A stretch of 64,000 bases of DNA from JAFDXJ01 sp038257845 (GCA_038257845.1 JBBSQL010000011.1:1-64000); one strand, 5' to 3'; shown: positions 7,711-17,037, numbered from the stretch's first letter. The notes: generated by a model from the sequence alone, not told the origin. Numbers and translations: made by a program.

Positions 7711-8688
7711 ATGATCAAAATCGGTGTATTCGGCGTAGGCCACCTGGGAAAATTTCACCTGAATAACTGGAAAGAAATGAACGACGTTTCGATCATTGGT
7801 TTTTTTGACCCCAATGATGAAACTGCTGTAGAAATTGAAAATAAATATGGCTTAAAACGTTTTACTGATGCCGCAGAATTAATGGACAATATAGATGCTG
7901 CCGATATTGTAGCACCGACCGATAAACACTTTGACATCTGCGAAATGGCTATTCGCAAAGGCCGACATGTATTCGTGGAAAAACCATTGGCCAATACGAT
8001 GCAGGAAGCCAGGCAATTGGTGAAAATGGCCAAGGAGGCAGATATTAAAATGCAGGTGGGCCACGTCGAAAGATTTAATCCGGCATACCTCGCATTAAAA
8101 AATACGCAGCTCAATCCCATGTTCATTGAAGTGCATCGCCTCGCACAATTCAACCCGCGTGGTACTGAAGTAAGTGTGATCCTCGACCTGATGATCCATG
8201 ATATTGATATTGTTCTCAGCCTCGTGAAAAGTGATGTGAAAAATGTGTATGCCAGCGGTGTGGCCGTGATGACCGACACGCCGGATATCGCGAATGTGCG
8301 CATTGAATTTCATAATGGTTGCGTTGCTAATCTCACCAGCAGCCGTATCAGTATGAAAAAAATGCGCAAGATGCGGCTCTTCCAAAAAGATGCCTATATC
8401 GGTATTGATTTTTTGGAAAAGAAAACGGAAATCATCAAATTGAAAGATGATCATGATAATGAAAAGGATTTTTCTTTTGACCTGGAAACACCACATGGCA
8501 TTAAAACAATTGTGGTGGCCAGTCCTGAAGTGAAATCCAGCAACGCGATCTATGAAGAATTGCATGCATTCATTCAATCCATCATCCATAATAAACCGAC
8601 GGCGGTTACTGAAATTGACGGCCTGCTTGCCATGGAAGTGGCGCATACGATTTTGCATAAGATCAGCAATACACAAATTCCTGCATAA
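7711..8688 (+). CDS. Gfo/Idh/MocA family oxidoreductase
   Basis: 325 residues from the ATG at 7711 (an in-frame TTG lies two codons upstream). The Rossmann motif IGVFGVGHLGKFH binds NAD(P); VEKPLANTMQEARQLV is the family EKP motif whose lysine is catalytic; VGHVERFNPA and HDIDIVLSLV follow in the substrate-binding C-terminal domain. Such enzymes oxidise or reduce sugars or sugar nucleotides. It is followed after 13 bases by an acyltransferase-like gene in the same direction, so the two are probably co-transcribed; in this phylum the pair often acts in surface glycan or lipid modification, which is inference here. Confidence 0.85.
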   Translation: MIKIGVFGVGHLGKFHLNNWKEMNDVSIIGFFDPNDETAVEIENKYGLKRFTDAAELMDNIDAADIVAPTDKHFDICEMAIRKGRHVFVEKPLANTMQEARQLVKMAKEADIKMQVGHVERFNPAYLALKNTQLNPMFIEVHRLAQFNPRGTEVSVILDLMIHDIDIVLSLVKSDVKNVYASGVAVMTDTPDIANVRIEFHNGCVANLTSSRISMKKMRKMRLFQKDAYIGIDFLEKKTEIIKLKDDHDNEKDFSFDLETPHGIKTIVVASPEVKSSNAIYEELHAFIQSIIHNKPTAVTEIDGLLAMEVAHTILHKISNTQIPA

Positions 8689-8701
8689 TCTTTTTTAGTA
8701 C

Positions 8702-9604
8702 ATGCATGATAATATTCAAATAATTCCTTCCTATAAAATTGACCAGGCAAAATGGAATGCATGCATTGAACAATCTGCTTCACCGCTGATCTATGCCAAA
8801 ACATTTTACCTGGATTATCTCGCGGATGATTGGCATGGATTGGTAATGGGTGATTATGATTGCGTGATGCCCGTTCCATGGCGAAAAAAATATTTCATCC
8901 GTTATACGTACCATGTTCCCTTTATTCAGCAACTGGGCTTGTTTGGTCAACTGTCAAATTTTGCTGAAAGTCAATGCCTTCAAGCATTACAGCGATTCTG
9001 CAAATATGGTGATTATGCATTTAATTTTTGCAATGGCAGTCCAACAAAAGATTGCATTTTAAAAAATAATTTTATCCTGGAACTTTCTTCTTACACAGTC
9101 ATCTCAGAAAATTATTCACCGGACCTTCGGCAAAATTTGAAGAAAGCATCCAATCATGATTTGACATACAAAACAGTTTCCCATGAAAAATCCATTGATA
9201 TTTTTTATGAATTATACCATGCAAAAACGCCGCATGTAAGTAAAGAAACTTTTTCGAATTTTAAAAAGCTCAGTGATCATTTAAATGTTTCAGGCAATGT
9301 GCATTGCCGTGAAGTCATCAATGCAAAAAATGAAACTGCCGCGATTGCATTATTCCTGCAGGATGGAAACCGGCTTTATAATATGATGAATAGTACACCG
9401 GATACCGGGCGAAAAATTTCCGCCAATCATTTTTTAATGGATAAAGTGCTGGAGGAATTTTGTAGTAAAAACCTGGTCTTTGATTTTGAAGGATCTGACA
9501 TTCCCGGCATCAAAAGTTTTTATGAAAATTTCGGCGCTACGCTGCAACCATACACCAGCCTGCATTACAACAGGTTGCCGGGACCGTTGAAGTATTTTAA
9601 ATAA
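8702..9604 (+). CDS. GNAT/FemAB-like N-acyltransferase
   Basis: 300 residues without signal peptide or membrane segment. The C-terminal half (ETAAIALFLQDGNRLYNMMNSTPDTGR, then ISANHFLMDKVL and FDFEGSDIPGIKSFYENFGA) is the pattern of FemAB/BioF2-type GNAT proteins that transfer an acyl or aminoacyl group to a cell-surface precursor. The exact donor and acceptor cannot be read from sequence. Starts 13 bases after the Gfo/Idh/MocA gene and is followed by a hairpin repeat (9631-9655) and a weak stem (9672-9689). Confidence 0.7.
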   Translation: MHDNIQIIPSYKIDQAKWNACIEQSASPLIYAKTFYLDYLADDWHGLVMGDYDCVMPVPWRKKYFIRYTYHVPFIQQLGLFGQLSNFAESQCLQALQRFCKYGDYAFNFCNGSPTKDCILKNNFILELSSYTVISENYSPDLRQNLKKASNHDLTYKTVSHEKSIDIFYELYHAKTPHVSKETFSNFKKLSDHLNVSGNVHCREVINAKNETAAIALFLQDGNRLYNMMNSTPDTGRKISANHFLMDKVLEEFCSKNLVFDFEGSDIPGIKSFYENFGATLQPYTSLHYNRLPGPLKYFK

Positions 9605-9630
9605 TTATTTATGTTTATGTCGCCTCCGAT

Positions 9631-9655
9631 ATTGCCGGTCAGGCGACACGGCAAT
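9631..9655. repeat. ATTGCCG...CGGCAAT hairpin of the AGGC family
   Basis: ATTGCCG and CGGCAAT pair around GTCAGGCGACA. The centre is shared with the copies at 5500, 5610 and 24622 but the stem sequence differs. Confidence 0.6.
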
Positions 9656-9671
9656 GGCGTTTAAAAAATAA

Positions 9672-9689
9672 CCCCACATTCCTGCGGGG
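9672..9689. terminator. Weak stem between convergent genes
   Basis: CCCCACATTCCTGCGGGG lies between the acyltransferase and the T9SS gene. The stem is short and has no U run, so assignment as a terminator is tentative. Confidence 0.3.
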
Positions 9690-9770
9690 CTATCATCACT
9701 TTCAACTCTTTCAAAAAAATCAAAAAAATCAAAAATCAAAAAGTTTTCTTTATTCCACATCATACTTTTT

Positions 9771-11465
9771 CTACTCCACTACCAACTTCACGCGGCCGGT
9801 GAAATCCCCGCTCTTTAAAAGCAAATTGTAGGTGCCTGCGGCTATACTGCGCGGCAAATCAAAACTCAGGGATTGCCTGCCACCCGTGTATTCTATGGCT
9901 TTTTCAAATACGCGCTGGCCATTGATCGCGGTAAGTATTAATGTATATTTTCCCACAGCTAAATTGTTCATGTCGAGTGTGAAATGTTTGTTCTGCACGG
10001 GATTGGGATATACCCGGAAGCCATTTGGATTATTATCGCTGAAATTAATTTTAACCGTATTGGTATAACTTGTTGCACCATCTTTTTCCCAAACTTTTAC
10101 GCGGTAAAAATTGGACCCATTCAATGGCTTGCTGTCTGTGTATGCATATTTATTTTCCGGCTCATTATTGTCGCTCGCTTCAACATTTCCCAGGCCAATA
10201 AAATTCACTGCATCACCGGAACGCTCGACTGTATATTTATCAATATTTATTTCATTCAAACTTGTCCAGGTGAGATCAACAACATGCCCATTCGCGGCGG
10301 CTTTTAAATCGGTGATGGTAACAGGCAACACAATCGCACCGGGATTCACTACGGAAAAACGTGTGAAACTATCAATACGTGTAGGCTTACTTATATTTGT
10401 ATATTCTCCATAAATTTCTGTGTTCGTTAGTGCGCCTACGAAATTTTTACGATCTGCACCTTGTGCTAAAGCAATGAATCCATTATTCAATGGCTCATAA
10501 TTTTTTTGAACCAAAGCACATTGGGCATAATCAAAACCCGGATATTCTACTTCATTTTGTGTAGAAGGATATAAGCCAGTTGTACGTTTTGTAAAAAATA
10601 AACGCATATTTGACATTCCTTTTTCCAGGGGTGCATTGGTTTTTACATACCAGATCCTGTTTACATGCCAGGTAGTGGAAACACCATTTACAACGGTCTT
10701 TCCAATGTCGCCAATATTAACGATGACCGTAAAATTAGCGGCTGCTGAATAATTATTCAACATCATTCGGTTGGGCGATGGTATTCCACCTGTAATAGCA
10801 GGTATATATGTAGCGCCAATAGGAAAATATGTATCAGTATTTGCTAAATTAATAATGCGGAAACCCAGGTTGCCGTTATAAGGCGTTGTTGCAGAAGCGC
10901 CATCTGTAATGGGTATTCCCATTGAATCGCAGGTGGCAATATAACTATCAGTATAAAGAGTGGCACCACCTGATTCACCAAGGCCGGTCCCCGGCATTGA
11001 AATTGTGCCGGTGTTTTCCCAGGTAAATAAATTGGCGCCTGTTGTAATTATTCCTTTTACTAATGTAAGATTCTTTTTCGTGAATACATTTTTATACATA
11101 AACACCAAATTGGTCGTGGTTGTTTTTGAAAGCGTCAGGTTATTTAAAAAAAAATTCTCAGCGCCATTCAATCTAGTAACTGCATTATTTCCCTGCAAAA
11201 TTAATGTACCGGAACTCGTAGGTGTGCCATAAGCCATGCCCGCCTGGTCATTTTTGAAACTGCCATCGAGATAAAAAAATCCATTGTTGAAATAGCTGGC
11301 CGTACTCGAATTTTCTATATCCCCTTTTACATACACATTTCCGCTGATATACATATTGCCCTTGTTGTAAACTTGTGCCTGCAAAGGATTTTCAAAGATC
11401 AATAATAAAATAGCCGCACAGAAAAGTGCTGCCATTTTCTTGCTAAAAAGTAAATATGTTTTCAT
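9771..11465 (-). CDS. Secreted protein with type IX secretion (T9SS type A) sorting domain
   Basis: 564 residues from the ATG at 11465 (MKTYLLFSKKMAALFCAAIL..., signal peptide ending QAQ). The track of upstream in-frame codons to 11510 overlaps the end of the TPR gene and is rejected. The middle contains a fibronectin type III-like segment (VVDLTWTSLNEINIDKYTVE ... SNFYRVKVWEKDG), and the C-terminus from FRVYPNPVQNKHFTL to the final GRVKLVVE is a T9SS type A sorting domain, which targets cargo across the outer membrane. The N-terminal half is repetitive and poor in charged residues, with no known enzyme motif. It is the last gene of a likely three-gene operon reading from 14427; the gap to the TPR gene is 10 bases. 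Confidence 0.85.
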   Translation of the reverse strand: MKTYLLFSKKMAALFCAAILLLIFENPLQAQVYNKGNMYISGNVYVKGDIENSSTASYFNNGFFYLDGSFKNDQAGMAYGTPTSSGTLILQGNNAVTRLNGAENFFLNNLTLSKTTTTNLVFMYKNVFTKKNLTLVKGIITTGANLFTWENTGTISMPGTGLGESGGATLYTDSYIATCDSMGIPITDGASATTPYNGNLGFRIINLANTDTYFPIGATYIPAITGGIPSPNRMMLNNYSAAANFTVIVNIGDIGKTVVNGVSTTWHVNRIWYVKTNAPLEKGMSNMRLFFTKRTTGLYPSTQNEVEYPGFDYAQCALVQKNYEPLNNGFIALAQGADRKNFVGALTNTEIYGEYTNISKPTRIDSFTRFSVVNPGAIVLPVTITDLKAAANGHVVDLTWTSLNEINIDKYTVERSGDAVNFIGLGNVEASDNNEPENKYAYTDSKPLNGSNFYRVKVWEKDGATSYTNTVKINFSDNNPNGFRVYPNPVQNKHFTLDMNNLAVGKYTLILTAINGQRVFEKAIEYTGGRQSLSFDLPRSIAAGTYNLLLKSGDFTGRVKLVVE

Positions 11466-11475
11466 ATACAAAAAT

Positions 11476-12207
11476 TTAATTTTGTTTGGTCGTATCTGCT
11501 GCCATCGCATTTGCGACGGCTAAATTATTTTTTGCCTGGTCAAAATCAGGTGTTTCTTTTATGGCTTCTTCAAAATTGATGACCGCACTTTTTTTATCTT
11601 TTAAATCCAAATAAGCAAGGCCTAAAAGATTGTGTACGGCCGCGCGTAATGAAACGAGCTGCAGGGTTTTTTCCTGCAGTTTTGCCATGCGTACCTGTGT
11701 GCTGTCATTCGGTGGAATCATTGCCAGCACTTTATTTCCCGTAACAACTGCTTCCCCCAGCCGGCGAATTCCATATTCCAATTGCAATTGTTCCATGCCA
11801 TATACCGGGTTTTTGGTTCGTGTAAAAAGATCCGTGTACGCATTGATGGCTTCAATGGGTTCATTGAGATTTTTTGCCGCAAGGCCTTTTATCTGCATGC
11901 GGATTTCTGTGTACCCTTTTTGCGACAGCAACCGATCGGCTAAAATATATGCCGGGTTGAATGCATTGATCTGTGTATATAAAATTGCGAGTGTGTCTTC
12001 ATATTTTCCATATTTCACAGAATCCGCCGCGATGAGATAATGCAATGACTGTATGGCTGTGCCAAGGTCATTTAAGGAAAGTGCATTTTGATATACTTTT
12101 AATTGCACCAATGCCGGATCGGGTGTTTTGGTTTGTGCCCGTAAAGCATTGGTGCCGCTGCAAAGCAGCGCTGTGATCATTAAAGAAAAAATGAGTTTTC
12201 GATGCAT
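11476..12207 (-). CDS. Exported tetratricopeptide-repeat protein
   Basis: 243 residues, signal peptide MHRKLIFSLMITALLCSGTNALRAQ, then helical repeats. The clearest TPR is near the C-terminus: AVHNLLGLAYLDLKDKKSAVINFEEAIKETPDFDQAKNNLAVA. Earlier segments (LNDLGTAIQSLHYLIAAD, EPIEAINAYTDLF) fit degenerate TPRs. TPR proteins are scaffolds for protein assembly, so it may help export or assemble the two large secreted proteins encoded on either side; that role is inferred from the operon only. Thirty bases separate it from the upstream gene. Confidence 0.75.
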   Translation of the reverse strand: MHRKLIFSLMITALLCSGTNALRAQTKTPDPALVQLKVYQNALSLNDLGTAIQSLHYLIAADSVKYGKYEDTLAILYTQINAFNPAYILADRLLSQKGYTEIRMQIKGLAAKNLNEPIEAINAYTDLFTRTKNPVYGMEQLQLEYGIRRLGEAVVTGNKVLAMIPPNDSTQVRMAKLQEKTLQLVSLRAAVHNLLGLAYLDLKDKKSAVINFEEAIKETPDFDQAKNNLAVANAMAADTTKQN

Positions 12208-12237
12208 TTTTTTTGTATAAAAATGTGTGCTTATTAT

Positions 12238-14427
12238 TTAATCTTTTTTCGGTACAGGTGGCGTGTTATTATTTTTATCGGTACTGTTTTTATCCTGGAA
12301 TGTTTTTAGCAACTGCGGATCTTCTGGTGTAGCTTTTTTAACCGATGATTTTGAATTTCCTTTCATAGGATTCTTTCCCATACCGATTAAATTATTGTCC
12401 ATTTGAGACATCTCTTTTGCTTCCTGCGGACCTGGACCGGGTGGCATGCGTACATCAGCATTTTTTGACAGTAGAGTTTTACCATCTTCTTCAAATTCGT
12501 CTGCCCTGTTGCCGACAGTATGCCAGAAAAAAGCCACATTGCTTTTTCCACCCTGCAATTCCACCACGTCAAATCCATCACCATTTACATTGGTTACAAA
12601 TACACCTTTACAATCACCATTGAGTTGTATAAAAACACGCAGTGGATGTTTTTCATTCACTGTAATATTTTTTGCATAAACAGCATCAATTTTGATATGC
12701 GCTTGTCCATTTACCAATACGCCTTTTCCATAATCTTCAAACAAAATCTCAGGCGCTTCGGGTGCAAAAAAGTTTACACGTTGGTTTTTTGTATCTTTTA
12801 CTATGGTTGCAACTGTACCTGTACCATTTATTTTATATTGAGTAGCATTTATTTGCGCTCCAACATAAGCATAAGTTGTAGCTGTATAGGGTGCATTAGC
12901 GGAAATACGTGTAGCAAAATAACCACCTGCATAATATCTATTTCCAACTGGAAACCCGCCGCCACCCCCGGTTCCATTGTCTCCATAATTTGCAAAGCCC
13001 GCTACACCAATTACCGTTCTATTGTCAGTCTTTATACCATTTCCCGTAAAGGAACCCCCTGCCCCCCCGGTAGGATATAAAGTTATAGGTATCGGTGCAT
13101 CACTAACTTGTGAACCAAAAACGCCTGCTGCGCCGGGAGCTCTATAAGCATTAATTCCAAAAACGCCTGCACCAGTAGAATTTGCGGTATAACCTATAAC
13201 ACCTGCATCATCTCCAATTCCATAGATCCCATAAACATCTGAAGTGCCATAAACACCAATATCCAAAAGGGTTCCAGAAGCTAATGTAGTACCACCGGCA
13301 CCAAAACCTGTAACCCCAGCACCCCATCCAGCTGCATTATAAGTACCATAAACCCCCTGCTGAAATACTGAAGTATTATCATTTAAACCATATACCCCAT
13401 AACCACTAGCACCATCGCTTTCTCCATAAATACCATAACCTGCGGCCCCTGTATTGTTTCCCCATAAACCTCGGCCACCACCAGAAGTAGAATAACCAAA
13501 GCCACCTACAAGTGTTCCTACTAATGAAGCACCACTTCCCTGGATAACAAAGTTCGTATTCAATCCCACATTATTCCCACCGGCATACAAGCCGGTACCA
13601 CTAGCATTGGTGTTTAAAGCAACTACACCATAACCATTTCTAGTAGGTCCTGCCGCATAAGCCTGTGCAGATAAGCCTTCCACACCGATACCGTTTCCGT
13701 TCGTACCGGAAACAGCTGAGTTTTGTCCCAAAATAGCAATACCCGCTGCATTGCTGTTGGTACCTTTTACACCATTACCAAGAGATTGAATGGTTGTTCC
13801 CAGTACACCAATTCCTCCAAGTATCCCGGCCACTGCTGTGTTTTGTCCCACGATAGCAGTATTGGCTGCAGTTGTTGTAGTTACTGCGAGCTGTTGCGTG
13901 ATCAACGAGTTTTGATTGATACCAATTTGCCCGGTATTGCTAATGCGCATGCGTTCTAAATTAAATGTGCGCACGGCAAAATCCACATTATCTATTGTAC
14001 CGAGAAAGTTGGCTCCGGGCGCTGCGTAGGTTCCGGGAACTGTAGCACTGTTTCCCGTAAGCAGCCAGTCGGCATTTGCGCCGTTTTGCAAATAGTTCCA
14101 TTTTGCAGTTGCCCAGTAATAAATTCCGATACCCGAACCGCCGGTGGTGGCGGCATTACTGTTATATACAAACATGCCATTAACCGGCGTTGCGCCGGCG
14201 AGTCCCCAGGTAAGGATATTACCAATAGAAATTCTTGGTAGTAAAATACCCTGGTTAGTTGCTTCCACTTCAAGCATAGAACTTGCGTCAATGATAGTCG
14301 GGTTATTGCCCACTTTCATTTGAGCGAAGCTTTGCGTATGGCCGAAGCAAAACGCTACAACTATTGCCAGCAGGGATTTTGCGCCGTGCATAGCATTTTT
14401 TTGTTTATGTAAAATTTGAGATTTCAT
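12238..14427 (-). CDS. Large repetitive secreted protein with Gly/Tyr-rich VYG repeats
   Basis: 729 residues, signal peptide ending QSFAQ (from the ATG at 14427 or the one at 14391). Residues about 30-200 resemble the head of Bacteroidota tail-fibre-like proteins (QGILLPRISIGNI, NADWLLTGNSAT, ERMRISNTGQIGIN). Residues about 200-480 carry many short repeats built on GxGVxG, GYGVYGLN, GYGIYGES and DIGVYGTSDVYGIYG, likely a beta-solenoid or fibre. A conserved C-terminal domain (EILFEDYGKGVLVNGQAHIKID ... GFDVVELQGGKSNVAFFWHTVG) and a charged Lys/Asn-rich tail follow. No T9SS tail is seen. First gene of the operon with the TPR and T9SS proteins; probably a surface fibre or adhesin. Confidence 0.7.
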   Translation of the reverse strand: MKSQILHKQKNAMHGAKSLLAIVVAFCFGHTQSFAQMKVGNNPTIIDASSMLEVEATNQGILLPRISIGNILTWGLAGATPVNGMFVYNSNAATTGGSGIGIYYWATAKWNYLQNGANADWLLTGNSATVPGTYAAPGANFLGTIDNVDFAVRTFNLERMRISNTGQIGINQNSLITQQLAVTTTTAANTAIVGQNTAVAGILGGIGVLGTTIQSLGNGVKGTNSNAAGIAILGQNSAVSGTNGNGIGVEGLSAQAYAAGPTRNGYGVVALNTNASGTGLYAGGNNVGLNTNFVIQGSGASLVGTLVGGFGYSTSGGGRGLWGNNTGAAGYGIYGESDGASGYGVYGLNDNTSVFQQGVYGTYNAAGWGAGVTGFGAGGTTLASGTLLDIGVYGTSDVYGIYGIGDDAGVIGYTANSTGAGVFGINAYRAPGAAGVFGSQVSDAPIPITLYPTGGAGGSFTGNGIKTDNRTVIGVAGFANYGDNGTGGGGGFPVGNRYYAGGYFATRISANAPYTATTYAYVGAQINATQYKINGTGTVATIVKDTKNQRVNFFAPEAPEILFEDYGKGVLVNGQAHIKIDAVYAKNITVNEKHPLRVFIQLNGDCKGVFVTNVNGDGFDVVELQGGKSNVAFFWHTVGNRADEFEEDGKTLLSKNADVRMPPGPGPQEAKEMSQMDNNLIGMGKNPMKGNSKSSVKKATPEDPQLLKTFQDKNSTDKNNNTPPVPKKD

Positions 14428-14589
14428 AATTGGCTGTGGTTATATGTTGTATTATTTTTTAAAGGCTTGGGGGTTGGGGATTATATGTGTTGACCTGATC
14501 ATGGGGATGCAATTATTTTGATTGCGGCGAATTCAAAAATAAAGATAGTTAAAATAATGAAAGAAAGAAATTAAGATTGGATTAAGAAT
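14428..14589. other. Upstream region of the repetitive-protein operon
   Basis: 162 bases of AT-rich DNA before the repeat arrays begin; it should contain the promoter of the minus-strand operon but I could not identify a convincing element. Confidence 0.3.
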
Positions 14590-15060
14590 GTTTGGGGTCG
14601 GGGGTTGTTGATAGCAGTATGTGGTCGGATGAAATTGTTTTAGGTTTGGGTTGTTTAAAGTATGCAGAGCAAAATTGAAATTGTTTTGGGTTTGGGGTTT
14701 GGGGTGTTAATAGTAGTTAGATCGAAATTGGAATTGTTTTGGGTTTGGGGTTTGGGAAGCAGGCGGCTGAGCGAAGTCGAAGCCGTTGTTATGGGTTTGG
14801 GTTTGGGGTGTTTAAAGCATGCAGATTAAAATTGAAATTGTTTGGGGTTTGGGAAGCAGGCGGCTGAGCGAAGTCGAAGCCGTTGTTATAGGCTTGGGAT
14901 GTTGATATTAGTTAGATCGAAATTGTAATTGTTTCTTGTTTTGGGTTTGGGTTTGGGGTGTTTAAAGCATGCAGATTAAAATTGAAATAGTTTTGGGTTT
15001 GGGGGGTGATAGCAATTAAATCGAAATTGGAATTGTTTCTTCTTGGGGGTTTGGGTTTTT
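14590..15060. repeat. G/T-rich array, TTTGGGTTTGGGG type, module copy 1
   Basis: Plus strand holds many runs such as TTGTTTTGGGTTTGGGGTTT separated by AGATCGAAATTGGAATTG or AGATTAAAATTGAAATTG spacers. Two REP-like elements AGGCGGCTGAGCGAAGTCGA are embedded at about 14761 and 14858. Runs of three or more G at short spacing could form G-quadruplexes on this strand. Confidence 0.75.
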
Positions 15061-15061
15061 T

Positions 15062-15137
15062 TTCATTAACCTTTAACCATTTTCCATTTACCATTAACCA
15101 TTTACCATTAACCATTAACCATTAACCATTTTCCACT
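15062..15137. repeat. CATTAACC array
   Basis: Tandem CATTAACC/CATTTACC-type units of 7 to 8 bases (TTTACCATTAACCATTAACC), directly after the G/T-rich array. Confidence 0.75.
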
Positions 15138-15473
15138 GTTAGCTGATTCCAAATACCCCATACCTCACGGCTAAAATCAATACACAAAACGTTCCTTCGG
15201 AACGATCTCTCAATAATAGAATTCTCCTACCCACAAAACGTTCCTACGGAACGATACTTCCATCATATAATTTTTCTACCTCTATGAATATAGAGACAAG
15301 CCCACGAAATGTTCCTCCGGAACTTGCTAACTTTCTCCACGCATTTTTTGTTTTCAAAAATGACTGAATGTGATGAAGCAAAACCTTATTCACCTTAGAA
15401 GAAAAATCAAAACACAGGAAACACCAACCTTATTAGTTTATTAGCTTATTAAAAATCGAAATGTGCATAACAG
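15138..15473. repeat. Conserved core of the repeat module, copy 1
   Basis: Runs from GTTAGCTGATTCCAAATACC to TTAAAAATCGAAATGTGCAT. The same order of blocks occurs at 17350-17600: ATACCTCACGGCTAAAATCA, GTTCC hairpins, CGCATTTTTTGTTTTCAAAA, CACCAACCTTATTAG and AAATGTGCATAA. It has no coding potential that I can support. Three GTTCC-nnn-GGAAC hairpins lie at 15190-15204, 15239-15253 and 15311-15323. Confidence 0.7.
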
Positions 15474-15740
15474 TTGTTTTGGGTTTGGGTTGTGGATAGT
15501 TGTAAGAACGAAAATGGAATTGTTTTGGGTTTGGGGTTTGGGAAGCAGGCGGCTGACGGACTTGAATTGAGCGACTTGCATTGAGCGGAGCCGAAGTGAG
15601 CCGAAATGAGCCGAAGCCGTTGTTTTGGGTTTGGGTTGTGGATAGTTGTTAGAACGAAATTGGAATTGCTTCTTGTTCATTTATCATTAACCATTAACCA
15701 TTAACCATTAACCATTAACAATTATCCATTAACCATTAAC
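15474..15740. repeat. Second G/T-rich and CATTAACC arrays of module copy 1
   Basis: GTTTTGGGTTTGGG runs, an expanded REP-like element at 15549-15620 (repeated GAGCCGAA units), then CATTAACC units to 15740, reaching the stop codon of the NADH dehydrogenase gene. Confidence 0.7.
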
Positions 15741-17010
15741 TCTTATCCCCCGGCCTGATAATTAATCTCAGCGTGGGATCATTGGTAACGAAAGACCAGA
15801 ACCAGCTAAAAGCGAGTTTGACTTTATTGCGGAAACCGGCAAGCGGTAAAATATGTATGAACAACCAAACCAGCCAGGCAAAAAATCCCTTGAAGAAAAT
15901 TTTCGGCAGATCGGCCACGGCCTTGTATTTGGAGATGATGGCTAAACTACCTTTATCATTATAAGCAAATGGTATCAATGCTTTTCCTTCCAGCATGCGT
16001 TGCATATTTTTTCCCAATAAATTTCCCTGCTGAATGGCTACCTGCGCGAGTTGCGGATGGCCTTTCGGAAAATTTTTATCAGATAATTGCAAACAAATAT
16101 CACCGATGGCAAATATGTTTTTGGTTTGTTCTACTTTATTAAATTCATCCACTAAAAGGCGGTTGCCGTGGCCGGTTGTTCCTTCGGGCAAACCGGGAAT
16201 TACATGGCCCGTAACACCGGATGCCCAGATCAATGTATTGGTAGAAATGGTCTTGCCATCGCTCAGTGAAACGATGCCCTGATCATAACTTTTTACGGCG
16301 GTGTTCATTTTTATTTCCACGCCCAAATGCGTTAAGACCTTAAAGGCTTCTGCCTGTGATTTTTTACTCATCGGTCCGAGTAAAGCACTGCCTGCATCCA
16401 CGAGATGAATACGGACATCTCCTGCATTTATTTCGAGGTATTCTTTAGAAACAATATTCTTACGCATTTCTGCAAGCATGCCCGAAATCTCAACGCCAGT
16501 AGGGCCTCCGCCGGCAATGACGATATTTAATTCCTGTTGTTTTTCTGCGGTCGTAGCAGCACGGGAAGCTTTTTCCAGGCTTAGTAAAAGATGGTTGCGC
16601 AGGTTGATGGCATCATTGATATTTTTCATGGGCATGGCATTTTTTTCCACGTCCTTCATACCGAAATAATTGGTTTGTGCACCAATGGCGATCACTAAAA
16701 AATCATAGCCCAGGTTGCCGGTATCTGTAACGATATAATTTTCTTCCGGGAAAATACGCAGGATTTTTCCCATGTGAAAATGAATATTTTTTTTCTCCTG
16801 GAACATGCGCCGGAAGGGATAACTAATATTGGATGGCTCTATAAATGCCGTGGCTACCTGGTATAAGAGGGGCGGGAAAAAGTGATAATTATTTATATCA
16901 ACAAGTGTTATGTCCAGGTTCTTATTACGTGAAAGTTTTTTAATCAAATTCACGCCGGCAAATCCGCCGCCGGCTACTACTACTTTTTTTGGGGGTGTTT
17001 TCATTTTCAT
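15736..17010 (-). CDS. ndh: Type II NADH dehydrogenase (NDH-2), FAD-dependent
   Basis: 424 residues from the ATG at 17010; an in-frame TTG at 17040 lies in a perfect -7 element and is rejected. KKVVVAGGGFAGVNLIKKL binds FAD, VIAGGGPTGVEISGMLAEM is the second Rossmann motif for NADH, and NIFAIGDIC is the conserved FAD-contact motif. NDH-2 enzymes pass electrons from NADH to quinone at the membrane without pumping protons. The C-terminus has a hydrophobic stretch (FFKGFFAWLVWLFIHILPLAG) typical of the family's membrane-binding part. It lies between two copies of the G/T-CATTAACC repeat module, whose arrays reach its stop codon on one side and begin about 10 bases beyond its promoter on the other. 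Confidence 0.88.
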   Translation of the reverse strand: MKMKTPPKKVVVAGGGFAGVNLIKKLSRNKNLDITLVDINNYHFFPPLLYQVATAFIEPSNISYPFRRMFQEKKNIHFHMGKILRIFPEENYIVTDTGNLGYDFLVIAIGAQTNYFGMKDVEKNAMPMKNINDAINLRNHLLLSLEKASRAATTAEKQQELNIVIAGGGPTGVEISGMLAEMRKNIVSKEYLEINAGDVRIHLVDAGSALLGPMSKKSQAEAFKVLTHLGVEIKMNTAVKSYDQGIVSLSDGKTISTNTLIWASGVTGHVIPGLPEGTTGHGNRLLVDEFNKVEQTKNIFAIGDICLQLSDKNFPKGHPQLAQVAIQQGNLLGKNMQRMLEGKALIPFAYNDKGSLAIISKYKAVADLPKIFFKGFFAWLVWLFIHILPLAGFRNKVKLAFSWFWSFVTNDPTLRLIIRPGDKS

Positions 17011-17037
17011 CGAAATTTTATATAAACAAAATCTATG

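Noticed and set aside
8095..8676. 193-codon minus-strand frame inside the Gfo/Idh/MocA gene
   Set aside because: Shadow of a well-supported gene; His/Ile-rich and without recognisable domain.
12387..13080. Plus-strand open frames antisense to the repetitive secreted protein
   Set aside because: They have biased, Ser/Cys/Ile-rich compositions and lie opposite a gene with a signal peptide and conserved domain; typical shadow frames.
14590..15060. Telomere or linear-replicon end
   Set aside because: The G/T arrays are interior, imperfect and flanked by ordinary genes on both sides.
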